From assembly GCA_008973525.1 (NCBI GenBank), contig WACJ01000274.1, forward strand, positions 310,001 through 374,000: a DNA stretch of 64,000 bases, given 5' to 3'. A program made the translations under genes and the position numbers. The notes beneath the pieces were generated by a model that was given only the letters and a program-made list of their open reading frames with translations, was not told where the DNA came from and searched no databases. Numbering within the stretch: the first letter of the stretch is position 1; each line of letters opens with the position of its first letter. Origin of the DNA: Stenopsyche tienmushanensis. Lineage: Eukaryota > Arthropoda > Insecta > Trichoptera > Stenopsychidae. This document shows, one piece after another, positions 35,571 through 47,717 of the stretch.

Positions 35571-38500
35571 TTCTGCTATCCATTTAAGACTCGACCGTCA
35601 GTCAGAGTTCAAATAATTCAAGAGGTTGATGGATGTCCACTGCAGGATTCATCGGCGAACTCCTTTCAGCCCTTTTTAAATAACCTGTGCCATCGAAGAA
35701 CTTATGATATGAGCAAGCAATTGCTCCCAAAGGCCTACTGAATTTTATTTTAACGCAAAATTTGATTGCGATCCATAGAATGATCTATTGCATCGTGTTA
35801 CATTGCCTCAAAAAGAGGTTCACGGGAGTGCATGCCCTGACTCTCAGATAGCTTGAAGGTAACTTTTAAAGGGTGATTTTTTAAGCTAACACTCCCTTCA
35901 ATCTAACCCAGGTGATTAAAATCATAGTGTTTGGAAAAAAATGGATGCATTACTTTTTGAACGCACCTTGTATTTAGCCTCATATTTCAATGTTATTGAT
36001 ATAATTAACTTTATTTAATACTCGGCTATCCAAACACGAAACAACTATGTATAAAATAATTACTTTGAATGCTCGAAATATAGACATTAATATTGAATCA
36101 CTGCATTCATACGTGTTTGCTTGCTGGAGGACAAACTATTCAATTTCGACCCAAAACAATGGAATTTATAATTAAATTTGCTCTCGTCTGTAATTATTTT
36201 CTTTGCTCGGTACAATAGCAAGTTATGTTATTTCATTGCAGTCCTAATAACATATTAAATGTCTGCACGTTCTGAAACTGCACATGTTGGAGGCCCATTC
36301 GAAGACGTCGCTCTGTTGGGGTAGAAGGCAATTAAGCCCCATGAATTGCTATCCTCCTGGAATGTGCAATATTCTTCATTTGTCCAATTAGTTTCTGGAC
36401 CCCCTTATTATTTTATGCAAGGCTGATCACTTTGTATATTAATTGCGAAAAACATTTTCGGGGCGCGGCAGGCAAATCTTCATCGGCTCGGAAAATCAAC
36501 AGGTCCTCTTCGCTGCACAAAAGAAAAGCCCCATTAAATGGTGGACGGAAAAGCCGACTCTCCATTTGTTCGTTTCTATGAATTCTCCAGTTTAATGTGA
36601 TTTGTTTTTGATTCAATTTGCTCCCCGTGACGTTGTGGAATTGATGTCACGCTATGAGCATTCCCTTCAAAGTATGAAGTTATTACGTTTTTCGCGTTTT
36701 CCATTTGTTTATTGCGAAAATGTTGAATGCCATTCGAATTTTCTATTAAAGGGAAGTTTCAAAGAATAATCTGTTTTTTTGAGAAGCATTTAACGTTAAA
36801 AACTATGCAAAGGTGAGACATATTTATATCTACTGGTGAAGTTTATAGAGACATTTATTGAAAATTTAAATAATACAATTATTTGCAAAGGATGTTTCAA
36901 ATATTCGTATCTTATTGATAATAATTTTTCTTTATTGTTCAAATGCTGTTTGTTCAAAATGGATATACTATAATTGGAGTTTATGCTCTGAATGAGATAT
37001 TTAAATTCCCCAATAATTTTTTAAAGCTTCCTTGTTATATTTCATGCTGGATGATTTATTTTGTTGTTTCTTCCCTTTTATCTGAATACATACAAATTTA
37101 ATTAAATTTTAGCGATATTAGTCTTTCTAAATTAAAAGGGCCTCATTTCGCCCACAAAAAAATATTTAGTTTAATTAAAACACTCACAACAGGATATTGT
37201 ATGAGTAATATTCTGAAAGCGGAGTTCGACGCAAGAGTTCATAAATTAAATTTTAATGAGAGAAGGTGGATGGGTGCAAAGGGGCCGCGATAAAAAACGA
37301 TTATTATAGGAGCGAGATCCCTTTTCATTGGAGTGTTTTGCAGCAAATTGGTTCCGCGGGGTATTAATATATTTTGCCTGGCTGGAGTCCAGATGTGGGT
37401 CCCAGGACGAAGATCCTCGCGAACTATCGAGTGAGAAGCGAGGATGTTATGGCCGTTTCCACTGCGCCACGGGGCCCAGACAAAAGTGCCGGGGACTTGA
37501 GATAATTACATTTTACAGCTCCCCGGGGTTTCACCCTCTATGCACTGAATGTCTATGTAATTTCACACAAACGACGTGATATTTGCATATGTAGATATCA
37601 ATTCTCTCATCTATACCCGAGTATCTCATCGCGGGGATGAATATACCCGGCCGGTGGAGGAATCTTCGGTTTTAACTTCTAAGGGTTATTTGGCTTTCAA
37701 TGGGAGGCTGTTGCTGGAAGATTTGCTGTGTCTGAAGAGATACTAAAATTTAGACATAAAGGGTTCCAGATTGTTTGAGCTTTTCCATATTTGCCGTAGT
37801 ACTGATGTTCAACTTAATAATGCTGCCATTGTTGCCAGGGGGTATGAGCAATCGTACGGTAACAAAGCATGTGAACGTTTTGCAACTCAAACACAATTCG
37901 AAATTTATGACTATTCAATAAGCAAAGAAAATGTCTTGAGTTGGTTTTAAATTTGCTAAAACGAATATCATTTTTATATATTAGATTCAATACAGATTTA
38001 TTAATTTAATACATCAATAGGTATGTGTTCTTCGATGCAATATATTGTAGGGTTTTATATGAGGATGCACATTCATTCTAGATGCTTTTATTTGATTTTT
38101 CAAGCGTTCTCACAGACATGCCCTAATGCATTTAAGCCTAAAATTAGACATACACAATGTCAAATCGTGCAAAATAATCAGACTATTGAGAAGATTTATG
38201 TTTATAATCGAGGGAATCAAATTAATATTACCATCATACTATAAGTGTATGGGATCTTCAGCAGATTTATAGGGATTGGGGAGATAAAAAATACTGCAAT
38301 ACTGTTTCTCTACACGTTTTCGCACATAAATAATTTTATACTAAAATACCAATATAAAGCCATTGCACTATAATATGAAATCTGAGGTCGCCAATGACGC
38401 ACATTTGATCTAGTTCTACGGCTTCTATCCTCAACTAATCTCCAAACTACAGAAAATACAGCAAATGTCACTCAAGCTTGGGATATTAAGCATCTGCGTC

Positions 38501-39292
38501 GACCAATTGTCTTGGCCGCGAGATGACTTGTTCTTCCAACTGCCTCTCTAATGATCTTGCATCTCAGGTCTTTAACTATATTTTTTCTCCTTATAAAACA
38601 GTTTATTTTAGGGTTCCTTTTCACCGAATTCAAGGTTCATCAATCATAAATGGAACGAAAAAAAAACAATTATTAGAGAGACATGATTTATAATTTCCTT
38701 CAAAATTTGCACGCTGTCATTAGGCTAAAAATCTCAATTATGTTTTTAATATAAAATATTAGCAATTAAAACCACCTTCAAGGTGATCTATATGTACAAC
38801 ATTAACGTTCTTTAGCATATTTAATCCAAAGAACTGCCTTTAGTGACAAACAACATGACCTTGACTAATAATTTAAAACCTGAATAAAGAAGATGCACAA
38901 TAAAGACTTCATGACTTCATTCAGAAGGAATAACTTAAAATATTCCAATAAATTAAAATCTTTTTGGTAGCAAAATGCTTGCAAACTATTGAATATTAAA
39001 TTTGTACATCTAAATGTGTACCTTGGTACTCTAAATATTTTACGTTTTTACTAAAATTACTTTTTTGCAAAAAAAAAACTTCAGGAGGGAAATTGCACTC
39101 CACCTAATAACATTTTTAATGTTGGAAGCTTTTATATCCGGCATGTGCAAGGAAGGCATAGAGAACCCACCCCACAAATATAAACTCAAGTAAAAATAGT
39201 ACTAAATCTACAACAGGTAAGTGTGAATCGCTTTTTCATCCAGTCTTTAAAGCTATGAGCGAACTCAAACGACGTGAGAGAACGTCTCCATA
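35571..39292. other. Noncoding DNA; complex blocks at 36240-36680 and 37260-37600
   Basis: No exon is supported. Two blocks stand out as non-repetitive and balanced in composition: 36240-36680 (for example GGGGCGCGGCAGGC) and 37260-37600 (GGCCGCGATAAAA, CCACGGGGCCCAGAC). Their open frames occur on both strands and lack domains. They could be conserved regulatory elements. The remainder is A+T-rich. Confidence 0.35.
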
Positions 39293-39535
39293 ATGCAGAT
39301 CCACGCAGGGCGCAATAAGGGGGCCCAGATTCGGAAGGGCTTCTTGCATTTTAACACCATTAAAAAAAGGTCGGGAAGCTCTTCGCAGGACGCAGATGTC
39401 GACGCTTGGAGCGCAAAGCGTCGGCGCTTTTTAGCGCGGATTTCGGGAGGGAAAGCTCTCCCTCGGGAAAGGGCGTTAAAATTAAATGAGCGCCGAAATC
39501 AGCTCACGGCTCGCCCCAGGCAAATCTCGAAATAA
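39293..39535 (+). CDS. Uncertain small open frame, 80 aa, basic
   Basis: An ATG-started frame of 80 codons lies in an unusually GC-rich island. The peptide is very basic, with KKRSGSSSQDADVD, SAKRRRFLARISGG and RERALKLNERRNQL, and has no membrane segment. A poly(A) hexamer AATAAA overlaps the TAA stop (39534-39539). I recognise no family. The GC island could equally be a promoter or another noncoding element, and the frame could be chance. An exon of a spliced gene is another possibility, although no clear splice sites were seen. Confidence 0.2.
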   Translation: MQIHAGRNKGAQIRKGFLHFNTIKKRSGSSSQDADVDAWSAKRRRFLARISGGKALPRERALKLNERRNQLTARPRQISK

Positions 39536-41379
39536 TAAAACGGAACCTGTGCGCGAATTCGCGTCAGTCTCAGCCCTTAAATTGGGGTGTGACGTCACGG
39601 ATTTGCATAAAATTATTGTTTGTAAATTGTTGCCATCATCGACAGAAACATAATTCTGTAGAGTCGGGCTGAGGAACAAGGTATTAATCGGCGCCATCGT
39701 GCTTAGTATTCAGGACAAGCACGTAAAGCCTTCCTTTCTTGGGTCTGAATTTTAATTATAAATATCTTAATCAAGAAGACAATAGATACAAGTTGGGAAC
39801 TATCTTGCTAATATACAAGAATCATTTCGTAATTATTCAACAACGCCAGATATTACATTTTTTTAAAATATTAATAATCTTGGGTTCGAAACCTACAGCA
39901 GATGACTGGCGACCACATTTTTAAAAACATATATACGCCATGAAAAACTATGTCAAAATTGTTTGTAATGGTCCCATAAATGGGATTGCTAAAAGCTACC
40001 TCAAAAAAAAAACATTTAAAATCTCCGTGTCTGTCGCAAGCATCATAGAGACGCTATGCAGATGAGCCACGCCGCCTCTACTATGTGTGTATGAAATACG
40101 TAGTAACCACTAGACTAGTAGGGCGCCTATTTTATTATATATTACACAGATTAATCTTATAGCTAACAATTTCCGATTTAAAAAAATGGAAACAAGTAAT
40201 GCATATATTCCACTTTTTCTGAACTTCTGCGGCACGAGAGTCTCGCGAATTTTATATTTATTATCATAGTTTTTAAAATATATTTTGATTATTGTTGAAA
40301 ATCAAAACTACAAAGGTTTTTGAGCCCAAAATGTAACCAACACATTTAATATTATTACAAATATAATTAAATATATTATAATAGAATTAAATAATATATT
40401 ATAAAATATTATCAGCTTTATATTTGTAAGTCTAAAACGCTAAGCGTGGAACAAGGTTTCCCAAATTATAAGAGGATTATGATTTTAATCGAATTGGAGA
40501 TCAAAATCAATTGTTTTTATGGCAAAATTTCGCAAGTCAATACACATTTCCCTCCGAGCGGTTTTGAATGCAAATAAATTTGGCCTATTCAAATATCTCC
40601 CCGCTGAATGAATTTGAATATCAATTACCGCCTAAACGACTTTCAAGAAGACAGGTATATAATTTTTTTCGGCAAGGAGAATTAATATAATTCGATTTAT
40701 TAATTTCTCTAGTCTAGACCCACGCGTCTAGACTATTGAAGATCAATTATAGCTGAAGTAGTTTTAATGGACTTCAGACGGATTTACAAAAGTTCGAACG
40801 AAAACAATGAGGCTCGTTAAGACGAACAGAGAGATTAATCTCTTCATTCACACACAAGACCTCACCGCTCAAGATAAATAGTGATGATACCGTTTTTCCC
40901 GCACGTAATTGATATGTATGTGACATAAATGTCGATAGTTTGTTTTATCGCATGGATCTTATCGCTATGAAAAAATACGGGTAATTAATTTAACAGAGAG
41001 CTAAATAAATCCAACCCTGAATATTAAAAAGGTTTTTTGTTGCCTTAATGTTACCTGAAAATATTTCAATAAAAATGTGCTTACGTCAATATTTTAAATT
41101 GCTTACGTTTTATAAATACAAAATGCGATTCCACATAAATATTAATGCTTAATTACTCAAAATATTCAACTAACAGTAGTTTTGAAAGCGTTGTTATTTT
41201 TAGTAAATAATTCATGCTGAATTTTACCATAATTAGTACAAAAATTGGACAAAATATTATATGTGATCGAAAAATGAATCATCGAGAAAGTAGTATTAAA
41301 GACGATCCAAATATAACCAGGAATTTTGCTTTATAAATTAAGGAACTATGTAGAAAAAATAAGATACTTCATATGAAGG
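39536..41379. other. Noncoding DNA with a palindrome at 40710
   Basis: No gene is supported. TAGTCTAGAC (40710-40719) and GTCTAGACTA (40726-40735) form a perfect 10-bp inverted repeat around CCACGC. At 40107-40117 the minus strand reads TAGTCTAGTGG, an A-box-like word preceded by GGCGCCCTAC, possibly a worn tRNA-derived SINE head; no matching B box follows. Confidence 0.4.
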
Positions 41380-41800
41380 GAATCCCATTTTCGTAAAACA
41401 CCATCAATATAACTGATAAAATTCCTTTCTGCTGAGACACGGACTAAAACACGCAAAATTCCCGATTTCCTGACAAATTATTTATTTCCATCGCTGCAGA
41501 TGAATACTTACATACTATAATACTTTGATGTGATTCGTAATTATATTACGAAAGAATATAAAAATTCTGAATCCCGTATCTATTATATTTCATATCGATA
41601 TTCCTATTGTTAGAGTCGAGGTGTAGTAAATACATCACCGGCAGGAAAAGGTTAATATAACAATTTGAAAAACATATATATACTCTATATATGTATACAT
41701 AGATTAGACAGTTACTGCCCCTAGACGTCGCCTAAAAAATTCAATCCCGAATTTTTTGGGACTACGTTTATTAATCCCGGTATTTATGAGCACTTTTAGT
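41380..41800. mobile_element. hAT family H, copy 2 (fragment)
   Basis: Similarity to the 46023-47023 element starts at 'attttcgtaaaacaccatca' and runs through the 'ttcccgatttcctgacaaat' block, the ATCACCGG tract and TATATGTATACATAGATTAG to AATCCCGGTATTTATGAGC. Both terminal repeats and the transposase tail are missing. A short deletion relative to the full copy removes the 'cgccactgtttccaagcgtc' block. Confidence 0.7.
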
Positions 41801-42599
41801 TTACTGATAGCTTTTTATTTTTTTCTTTTCATAATAAAATGTTAAATAACATTCTCCTAGACGCTATTTCCACCAAATTGATTTAATCACTCTTCTTCTA
41901 CCAGTAATTTTTGAATACATTAATATTCATACTAAATTAGTATTTCTTCTTGCTTTCTTAAGGTAGCATATCCGATATTAGATGTAAGCTACCTCCATAA
42001 GAGACTTTTCTAGGGAAGGGATTTATCATTAAAGCCCACCTTTGTGCTTACTTTCAAATCTAAGAAATCAGGATAAACCTGTTTCGATATGACTGATCGG
42101 AAATATTAACATTTTATATCTCCCCCATCTGGATTTAAACTCGAATCATTATCGAGACCATCATCCACTCTCCATAACACATTGTTTGCGGGAGTCCACT
42201 CACTGAATGCAGTAGAAGGTAATCTCTTATTCGTTAATACTGTACGATAAATTTCATGCCCCAATTTTGCGAGTTACACAATTTTATATTGAATTTTACA
42301 AATCTTCTATTTGAAATCGTTGAATAATTTTGCTTGAAACTGTTAATATAATTTTACAATTTGCTTAAAATCAAAATTATAAAGGGGTTACCTTCATATG
42401 GTAATGTAAAAATAAATTATGTATATGTATATATAACATAAATCTGTATTAACGTACCAATCAAAATTATATTTTGATATGCATAAAATATGAATAATTC
42501 AAAAAGGGCGATCGAAATAAGATGCTTGAATTATTAAATGGTCTTGGTCAAAGATCCAACTGGGAATCAACACGGACGTTCACTAGCTTGAAAACAGCC
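41801..42599. other. A+T-rich noncoding DNA
   Basis: Nothing was identified in this stretch between the hAT fragment and the LINE tail. Confidence 0.4.
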
Positions 42600-42785
42600 G
42601 GAGTTGGCAAAGTGCTTTGATCACAAATAGGGGTTGTCAAATTCACCCCTCTGGATGCGACAGCGTCGAGACCATATAGCACATATTCGACAGCTGTCTT
42701 CATTCCCAGGCGGATTGCAAGAGGTCTATCAGGTGACATCCGATGCAATGGTATTACCGAGAAATCCAGGAGCGTACAAGAAAAG
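42600..42785 (+). pseudogene. Non-LTR retrotransposon C-terminal relic
   Basis: The + strand frame reads NSPLWMRQRRDHIAHIRQ, then LSSFPGGLQEVYQVTSDAM. Non-LTR retrotransposon polyproteins of arthropods often end with a zinc-knuckle segment 'SPLCDCG...(H)IV..CPL..FPGG...LH..T.EA'. The order SPL ... HI ... L-SFPGGLQE fits, with the cysteines lost. It is a short inactive tail; the clade cannot be assigned from this fragment. Confidence 0.55.
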
Positions 42786-43289
42786 GCGCAGAAGTGGACC
42801 ATGTCTAAATGAAGACCAACGTGATCCATAGCTATAGAATTTTATGGAATCGCAAGAATATATATCCAATGTAAATAATGCTGTAAAACATATTTTTGCC
42901 TGGTACGAATTGGAGATAAACGTTTTTTTTCTGTTTTGCAAGCAATATTTTGCCCTGGTTTGTAGGGGGAATGGAAGCAGATGAAGCGGAAAAAACGATC
43001 AGAAGTTAACAGCATCCACAAGAATTTCTCCGACGACATTCAAATCTTTGTGACCTATTTTCTCCCTGCATTGACACGAAAAGAAATGTTGCGGTCTTGC
43101 CATAAACTGACGGTAAAAGTTTCCGATGCGAAAATTATTTGCAAATAAAAAAAACGTATGTGCACCTTTTTTTAGCATTATAACTTCAGAAACAAGCATA
43201 GCAAGCAATTTAATGATTAGGCTAAAAAAATGTTGATATAATAAATGTTATAATTTGCTTGTTCATTTAATAAACTTTATCTTTCACCT

Positions 43290-43362
43290 GGGGGCGTAGC
43301 TCAGATGGTAGAGCGCTCGCTTAGCATGTGAGAGGTACCGGGATCGATACCCGGCGCCTCCA
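43290..43362 (+). tRNA. tRNA-Ala (anticodon AGC), second copy
   Basis: The 73-nt gene is identical over its full length to the one at 3563-3635: same acceptor with the G3:U70 pair, anticodon AGC, A and B boxes and discriminator A. The flanking sequences share nothing, so the copies are dispersed rather than a recent local duplication. Confidence 0.97.
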
Positions 43363-43370
43363 TTCATTAC

Positions 43371-43375
43371 TTTTT
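43371..43375 (+). terminator. Pol III terminator for tRNA-Ala copy 2
   Basis: T5 starts nine bases after the discriminator. It is shorter than the T13 at the first copy but sufficient by the usual four-T rule. Confidence 0.7.
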
Positions 43376-44248
43376 AGTATTAATAATTCTTCCCGATATT
43401 TTTGCCTGTTAACCACTCCTTCATCTGCCCCATGTCTCCCAAAAACCACAGCATATTTTAAACAAAATTTCGAACGTAAGCTGTTTACCAGTTCCGAGAT
43501 GAGTCTTTCGTTGGAGGAGCCAGAAAATTGTCTTATGGTACTACAACAATTTATTTATGTACTCAGACCACTATGCAAACAGGATGGGTAGTACAGTCGG
43601 AGTAAACAAGTGGCAACCCCTCACAACAACCTGCTGTAAAATATAACCTCCTTAACCCTGCGGTCAAGGTGGTGTGGGGTTCGAGACTCGAAATGTCCGC
43701 GTTTAACCCTAAAATGGAAATGCTCATCGCCGGATAGGACGAATGAATGTTTATGATATCCTTCGATCATAACCCAACTAGAATATATTGCCAGTGCTAT
43801 ATAATAAATACAACACGAGCAAATTTTAATTTTTGCAATAAAAATGTTTAAGTTTGATCGTAAGATTTTTTTATCAATATGATAAGAGTGACAAGATAAA
43901 TGTTTGGTCAAAATTTAATGTTTATATTACATTGCCAAAAATAGCAAGTATACAATATGTTGAACATGTGTAATCATGACATGATGTTAAACGATAGAGA
44001 CGTTAAACAATTTAGTCAAAATAGAGATGTCTCATAATAAAATTCTAATATTCTATTAAGTATTGAGAGCATTATTTAACATAGAGAGAGATCGCAGTCA
44101 CGAGAGCATTGACAAGCTTATAGAAAGAACACATCTTTCCGCGGCCAAGAATATTGGTCGACTCTGCGTTCTTCATTTCTGCGCATCCGCATTTTAAATT
44201 CGCACGTATGCATGCGTATAAAGACATAACTCGTTGGAGGTATCGTAA
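43376..44248. other. Noncoding DNA with an orphan TTAACCC end
   Basis: TTAACCCTGCGGTCAAGG at 43652 resembles the end of the TTAA element at 22775 (TTAACCCTTTGCGGTC), but no opposite end is visible nearby. Otherwise A+T-rich, with no gene. Confidence 0.35.
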
Positions 44249-44628
44249 TTAAATATTTAAATCTAGTTCAAATTGATGATCGCGTGAGCCCCCATTTTCA
44301 TACAACACCATCAATGTGACTGATAAAATTCCTTTCTGCTGAGACCCAGACTAAAACTCTCAAAAATCCCGATTTTCCGACAAATTATTTATTTCCATCG
44401 CTGCAGATGAATACTTATATACTATAATACTTTGATGTGATTCGTAATTATATTACGGAGGAATACAAAAATTCTGAACCCCGTATCTATTATATTTCAT
44501 ATCGATATTCTCATTATTAGAATCGATGTGTAGTAAATACATCACCGGTAGGGAAAGTTAATATAACAATTTGATAAACATATATATACTGTATATATGT
44601 ATGTATACATAGATTAGACAGTTACTCT
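44249..44628. mobile_element. hAT family H, copy 3 (fragment)
   Basis: The block starts at 'taaatatttaaatctagttc' and aligns with 46428-46797, through GATGATCGCGTGAGCC, the 'ctgcagatgaatactt' word and ATCACCGGTAGGG to ACATAGATTAGACAGTTAC. It contains the end of the transposase-tail region (GATCGCGTGAGC) but neither terminal repeat. Confidence 0.7.
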
Positions 44629-44651
44629 CAAAATATGTTAATTCTCTAATA

Positions 44652-45015
44652 TTAACCCTTTGAATTGTAAGCTAATTTGAATTTATCAAAATCTTAGATG
44701 CTATATTTGCTCGTCCACCACTTATCGTCCGTACAAATCCACTTATCTTTGAGAACAGCAGCACAAATAGCACAAAATATTCGGTAATTTCTTCAAGTAA
44801 ACATACACTTGAAATCGATTCGATTATTAGTCGATAAATTTGGGTTAACGATCTATACAATCATGTTATGTAAACAAGATATTCTCTCTTTCTCTTTCTC
44901 CCATTCATAATCTCCGACCTACAAGATAATCTCTTTGTCTCTGTCTCTCTCAGCGTTATTTTTGAATCACTAGAATTCGCTCGCATATAGGCGACTGCAC
45001 CACCATACGGGTTAA
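44652..45015 (+). mobile_element. piggyBac-like MITE, TTAA family, copy 6
   Basis: TTAA is at both ends (44652-44655, 45012-45015). The left end TTAACCCTTTGAATTG matches the family. The right end inverted is TTAACCCGTATGGTGG, so both ends start TTAACCC. The CACTTGAAATCGATTCG and GGGTTAACGATCTATAC blocks and a CTCTTTGTCTCTGTCTCTC tract are shared with other copies. It lies 24 bp after a hAT fragment. Confidence 0.7.
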
Positions 45016-46022
45016 TGACGAATGTTGTGCTGTAATAAAATTCGGTACTTTTATTGAATAATAATGATGGAATTTATGAACCACTACCTAATTGTACAGA
45101 AAAACTGTTCACAATTGACGGCTTAGTAATTAATTATGCAATAAAATATCATCATTGCTGAAATTTAACTCAAAAGGTATATAATAAAAGATTATCTGTA
45201 AAGCTGTATATTAATAGGATCCCAAGCGCAGACAACATAGCAGCTGTAAAGATTTTTAGTGGAGGATATTCCATTAAGACTACAGCATCTGTCAACTCTA
45301 ATTTCAATGGGAGCGCCATAAAGAGTTCTATCTTCGCACGAAGATCTCAACTCTTAAGACGCAGTCTGCATAAAAAAATAAATAAAATACAAATAAACCT
45401 GGCGAGGGTAGAGGGTTAAGCGGTCACGGTGCAAGATGTGATTTCCCCGAGGACGCATTTTGGCTTACAAGTGTTTTATTCTTATGCTGCATCCAGCCGG
45501 GCACATTTGAATAGGAAAATCTGCAACCCTCCACTATCCCGACTAAAATGTACGTATTTATAAATAACCGGATGTGCTGGCGCTCTCTTTGTTGGGGAAG
45601 CTGGGGCTTTTACGAAGGAAGACCGTACGAACAGGCCCGAGATGAAATGTTTTGATGTATGCTTCCACGGAGCGAATCCGACATGCTGGATATTTTTTAA
45701 AAGGAAAAATGTATTTTTAAAAATAAAATCCAAGAGATATCAAACGCCAACCATTTTCAAGCAAAAACATAAATAATAAATTGGTACTTAAATTTAACAC
45801 TTTAACCAAAATCCATTGTCTAGGAAAGAACAGCCTAAAGACCTGTACATTTGAAATTACGATAATACGATGGATGTGATATAACATCCCAATTAAATTT
45901 GTGCAGCATGTTCCTGGATGTTCTTGCGATATGGGATGTGCATTTTTATGATAAAATATAGTACAATTTCTATTGATCATGTACAATTTCCCTGACTTAT
46001 TAAAATACAATTACGTCATGAC
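45016..46022. other. Noncoding DNA; balanced block at 45200-45700
   Basis: No gene is supported. The block at about 45200-45700 is less A+T-rich (for example GGATGTGCTGGCGCTC) with no domain-bearing frame. The last 8 bases (46015-46022, gtcatgac) are the left target duplication of the next element. Confidence 0.4.
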
Positions 46023-47023
46023 TAGGGAATCCAATCCCGAGTCAAAATTTCGACCCCGGGATTTCGGGATATCATTAGACAATCCCGGGACCAGTCTCGG
46101 GATCCCGGGATTGGGATTTTCAATATTTTAAGAAATTACATTGATACATTTGATCAAAAGTTACTAATAAGTCCATTTGTTCAATATAAAAAATCACTTG
46201 AATGCCAAAGAATTTTATTTATTTAATAAAAGATAAAAATACAATTAAAAAATAGATAAATAAAACACTAAAAATTCAAATATTATTTTGAAAATAACCC
46301 CGAAGTAACATTAACATTAAACATTAGTGTTTCGTCATTTAGTCTGGGTCTGATTTTAGAAGTCAGGCAACTTGCTGCTGAAAATGCACGCTCAGCTTCC
46401 ACACTCGTTGGAGATATCATCATCAGATATTTAAATGCTAGTTCTAGTTGATGACCGCGTGAGCCTCCATTTTCGTATAACACCATCAATGTGACTAAAA
46501 AAAATCCTTTCTGCTCAGACACGGACTAAAACTCGCAAAATTCCCGATTTCCCGACAAATTATTTATTTCCGTCGCTGCAGATGAATACTTTTATACTAT
46601 ACTACTTTGATGTGATTCGTAATTGTATTACGGAGGAATAAAAAAAATCTGAATCCCGTATCTATTATATTTCATATCAATATTCCCGTTGTTAGAGTCG
46701 AGGTGTAATAAATACATCACCGGTACGGAAAGGTTAATATAACAATTTGAAAAAAATATATATACTCTATGTATGTATACATAGATTAGACAGCCACTGC
46801 CCCTAAGCGTCGCCTAAGTTCGCCAATTAGTAATTACGCCACTGTTTCCAAGCGTCCAGATTTCGTCGGGAATGTCTCAATTTATTAGCCTTCATCGTGT
46901 TGGTGAAGTGTACGATTTCTGTCAGATAAAAATTTCAATCCCGAAATTTTCGGGAGTACGTTTTCTAATCCCGGGATTCTTAAGTACCTAAAACTGTCCG
47001 GGATCCCGGGATTGGAATCCCTA
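46023..47023 (-). mobile_element. hAT element, family H, complete 1001-bp copy
   Basis: The terminal inverted repeats are TAGGGAATCCAATCCCG at the left and, inverted, TAGGGATTCCAATCCCG at the right. Flanking 8-bp direct repeats gtcatgac (46015-46022) and gttatgac (47024-47031) match at 7 of 8 positions and fit the hAT consensus nTnnnnAn. Both ends are crowded with CCCGGG and GATCCCGG palindromic words, probably transposase-binding sites. Only the C-terminal transposase segment remains, read on the minus strand, so the copy is non-autonomous. Four other copies of the family lie in this window. Confidence 0.88.
46283..46522 (-). pseudogene. hAT transposase C-terminal dimerisation (hATC) fragment
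   Basis: The minus-strand frame reads QLELAFKYLMMISPTSVEAE, then RAFSAASCLTSKIRPRLNDE. The motif 'ELA..YL...P.S.V.AERAFS.A......R.RL' is the hATC dimerisation domain. The frame opens with GTG rather than ATG, and no zinc finger or catalytic DDE region precedes it within the 1-kb element, so it is a remnant and not an independent gene. The related copy at 61240-61482 retains a better end (LDALMLLRAYF). Confidence 0.8.
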
Positions 47024-47510
47024 GTTATGACTGTTTTATTCGATTTAGATCTTTCAAAATGGATCATCCTTAACGCATTCTACCTTTTTCAGTATAAATC
47101 CAGACTTAAGGATTGGAATGAGGATGATAATTTCGAAATATCTGCTGTTTTTTATCGTATAAATTATCTACTTTTCAAAGAAAAGAAATGCTTAAATTCA
47201 CTGTCTTTTATAATTACAAATTGAATGTATTTATTTGCTATTTTGATCAATGATAGTGTTCAAACATCAAGATTTAATCAAGGGCTGTTTAAAGAAGATA
47301 GGAAAGAATTTCTAACACCGAGTTTATTGTACAGATCCAAAAAATCAGACTAAATTTGGAGCTGGATTTGAACCCAAACACTTAAAATAAGAGTCCAGGA
47401 TCCAATCCAATATAAGCTTGAGTTGATCATTAATCGTTTTAAATGCTTTAATTGCCATTTTGCACTGTCCAAACAAAAAAAAAATGCTTGATATGAATTT
47501 TGTTGATTTA
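47024..47510. other. A+T-rich noncoding DNA
   Basis: Begins with the right target duplication of the hAT element. Nothing else was identified. Confidence 0.4.
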
Positions 47511-47717
47511 TCAGGTCAGTCCAAAAGTTTGTGCGCATTTTTGTGATTTTTTTCAATAGTATAAATAAAACACAATTTAACATTATATTTGGAAACCTGT
47601 CAAAATTTGTCGTCGCTTGACTAATGGATCAGATTGCAGAAAGCTTGGATTTATCTCATGGAACAGTCTTTTGTCATTTAAAGGAGATTGGGAAAGTATC
47701 CATTTGGACTGACCTGA
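47511..47717 (+). mobile_element. mariner deletion derivative (MITE-like), 207 bp
   Basis: The left end TCAGGTCAGTCCAAAAG (47511) and the right end GGACTGACCTGA (47706-47717) are inverted repeats, and each is flanked by TA, the mariner target. The interior keeps a transposase scrap: LDLSHGTVFCHLKEIGKVS on the + strand (about 47645-47701), the recognition-helix region of mariner. Everything between that and the right end is deleted. Confidence 0.8.

Noticed and set aside
43328..43591. 87-codon open frame starting inside tRNA-Ala
   Set aside because: It starts within the tRNA gene and continues into A+T-rich DNA without a domain.
43680..43700. GGTTCGAGACTC as a tRNA B box
   Set aside because: No cloverleaf or A box at the right distance.
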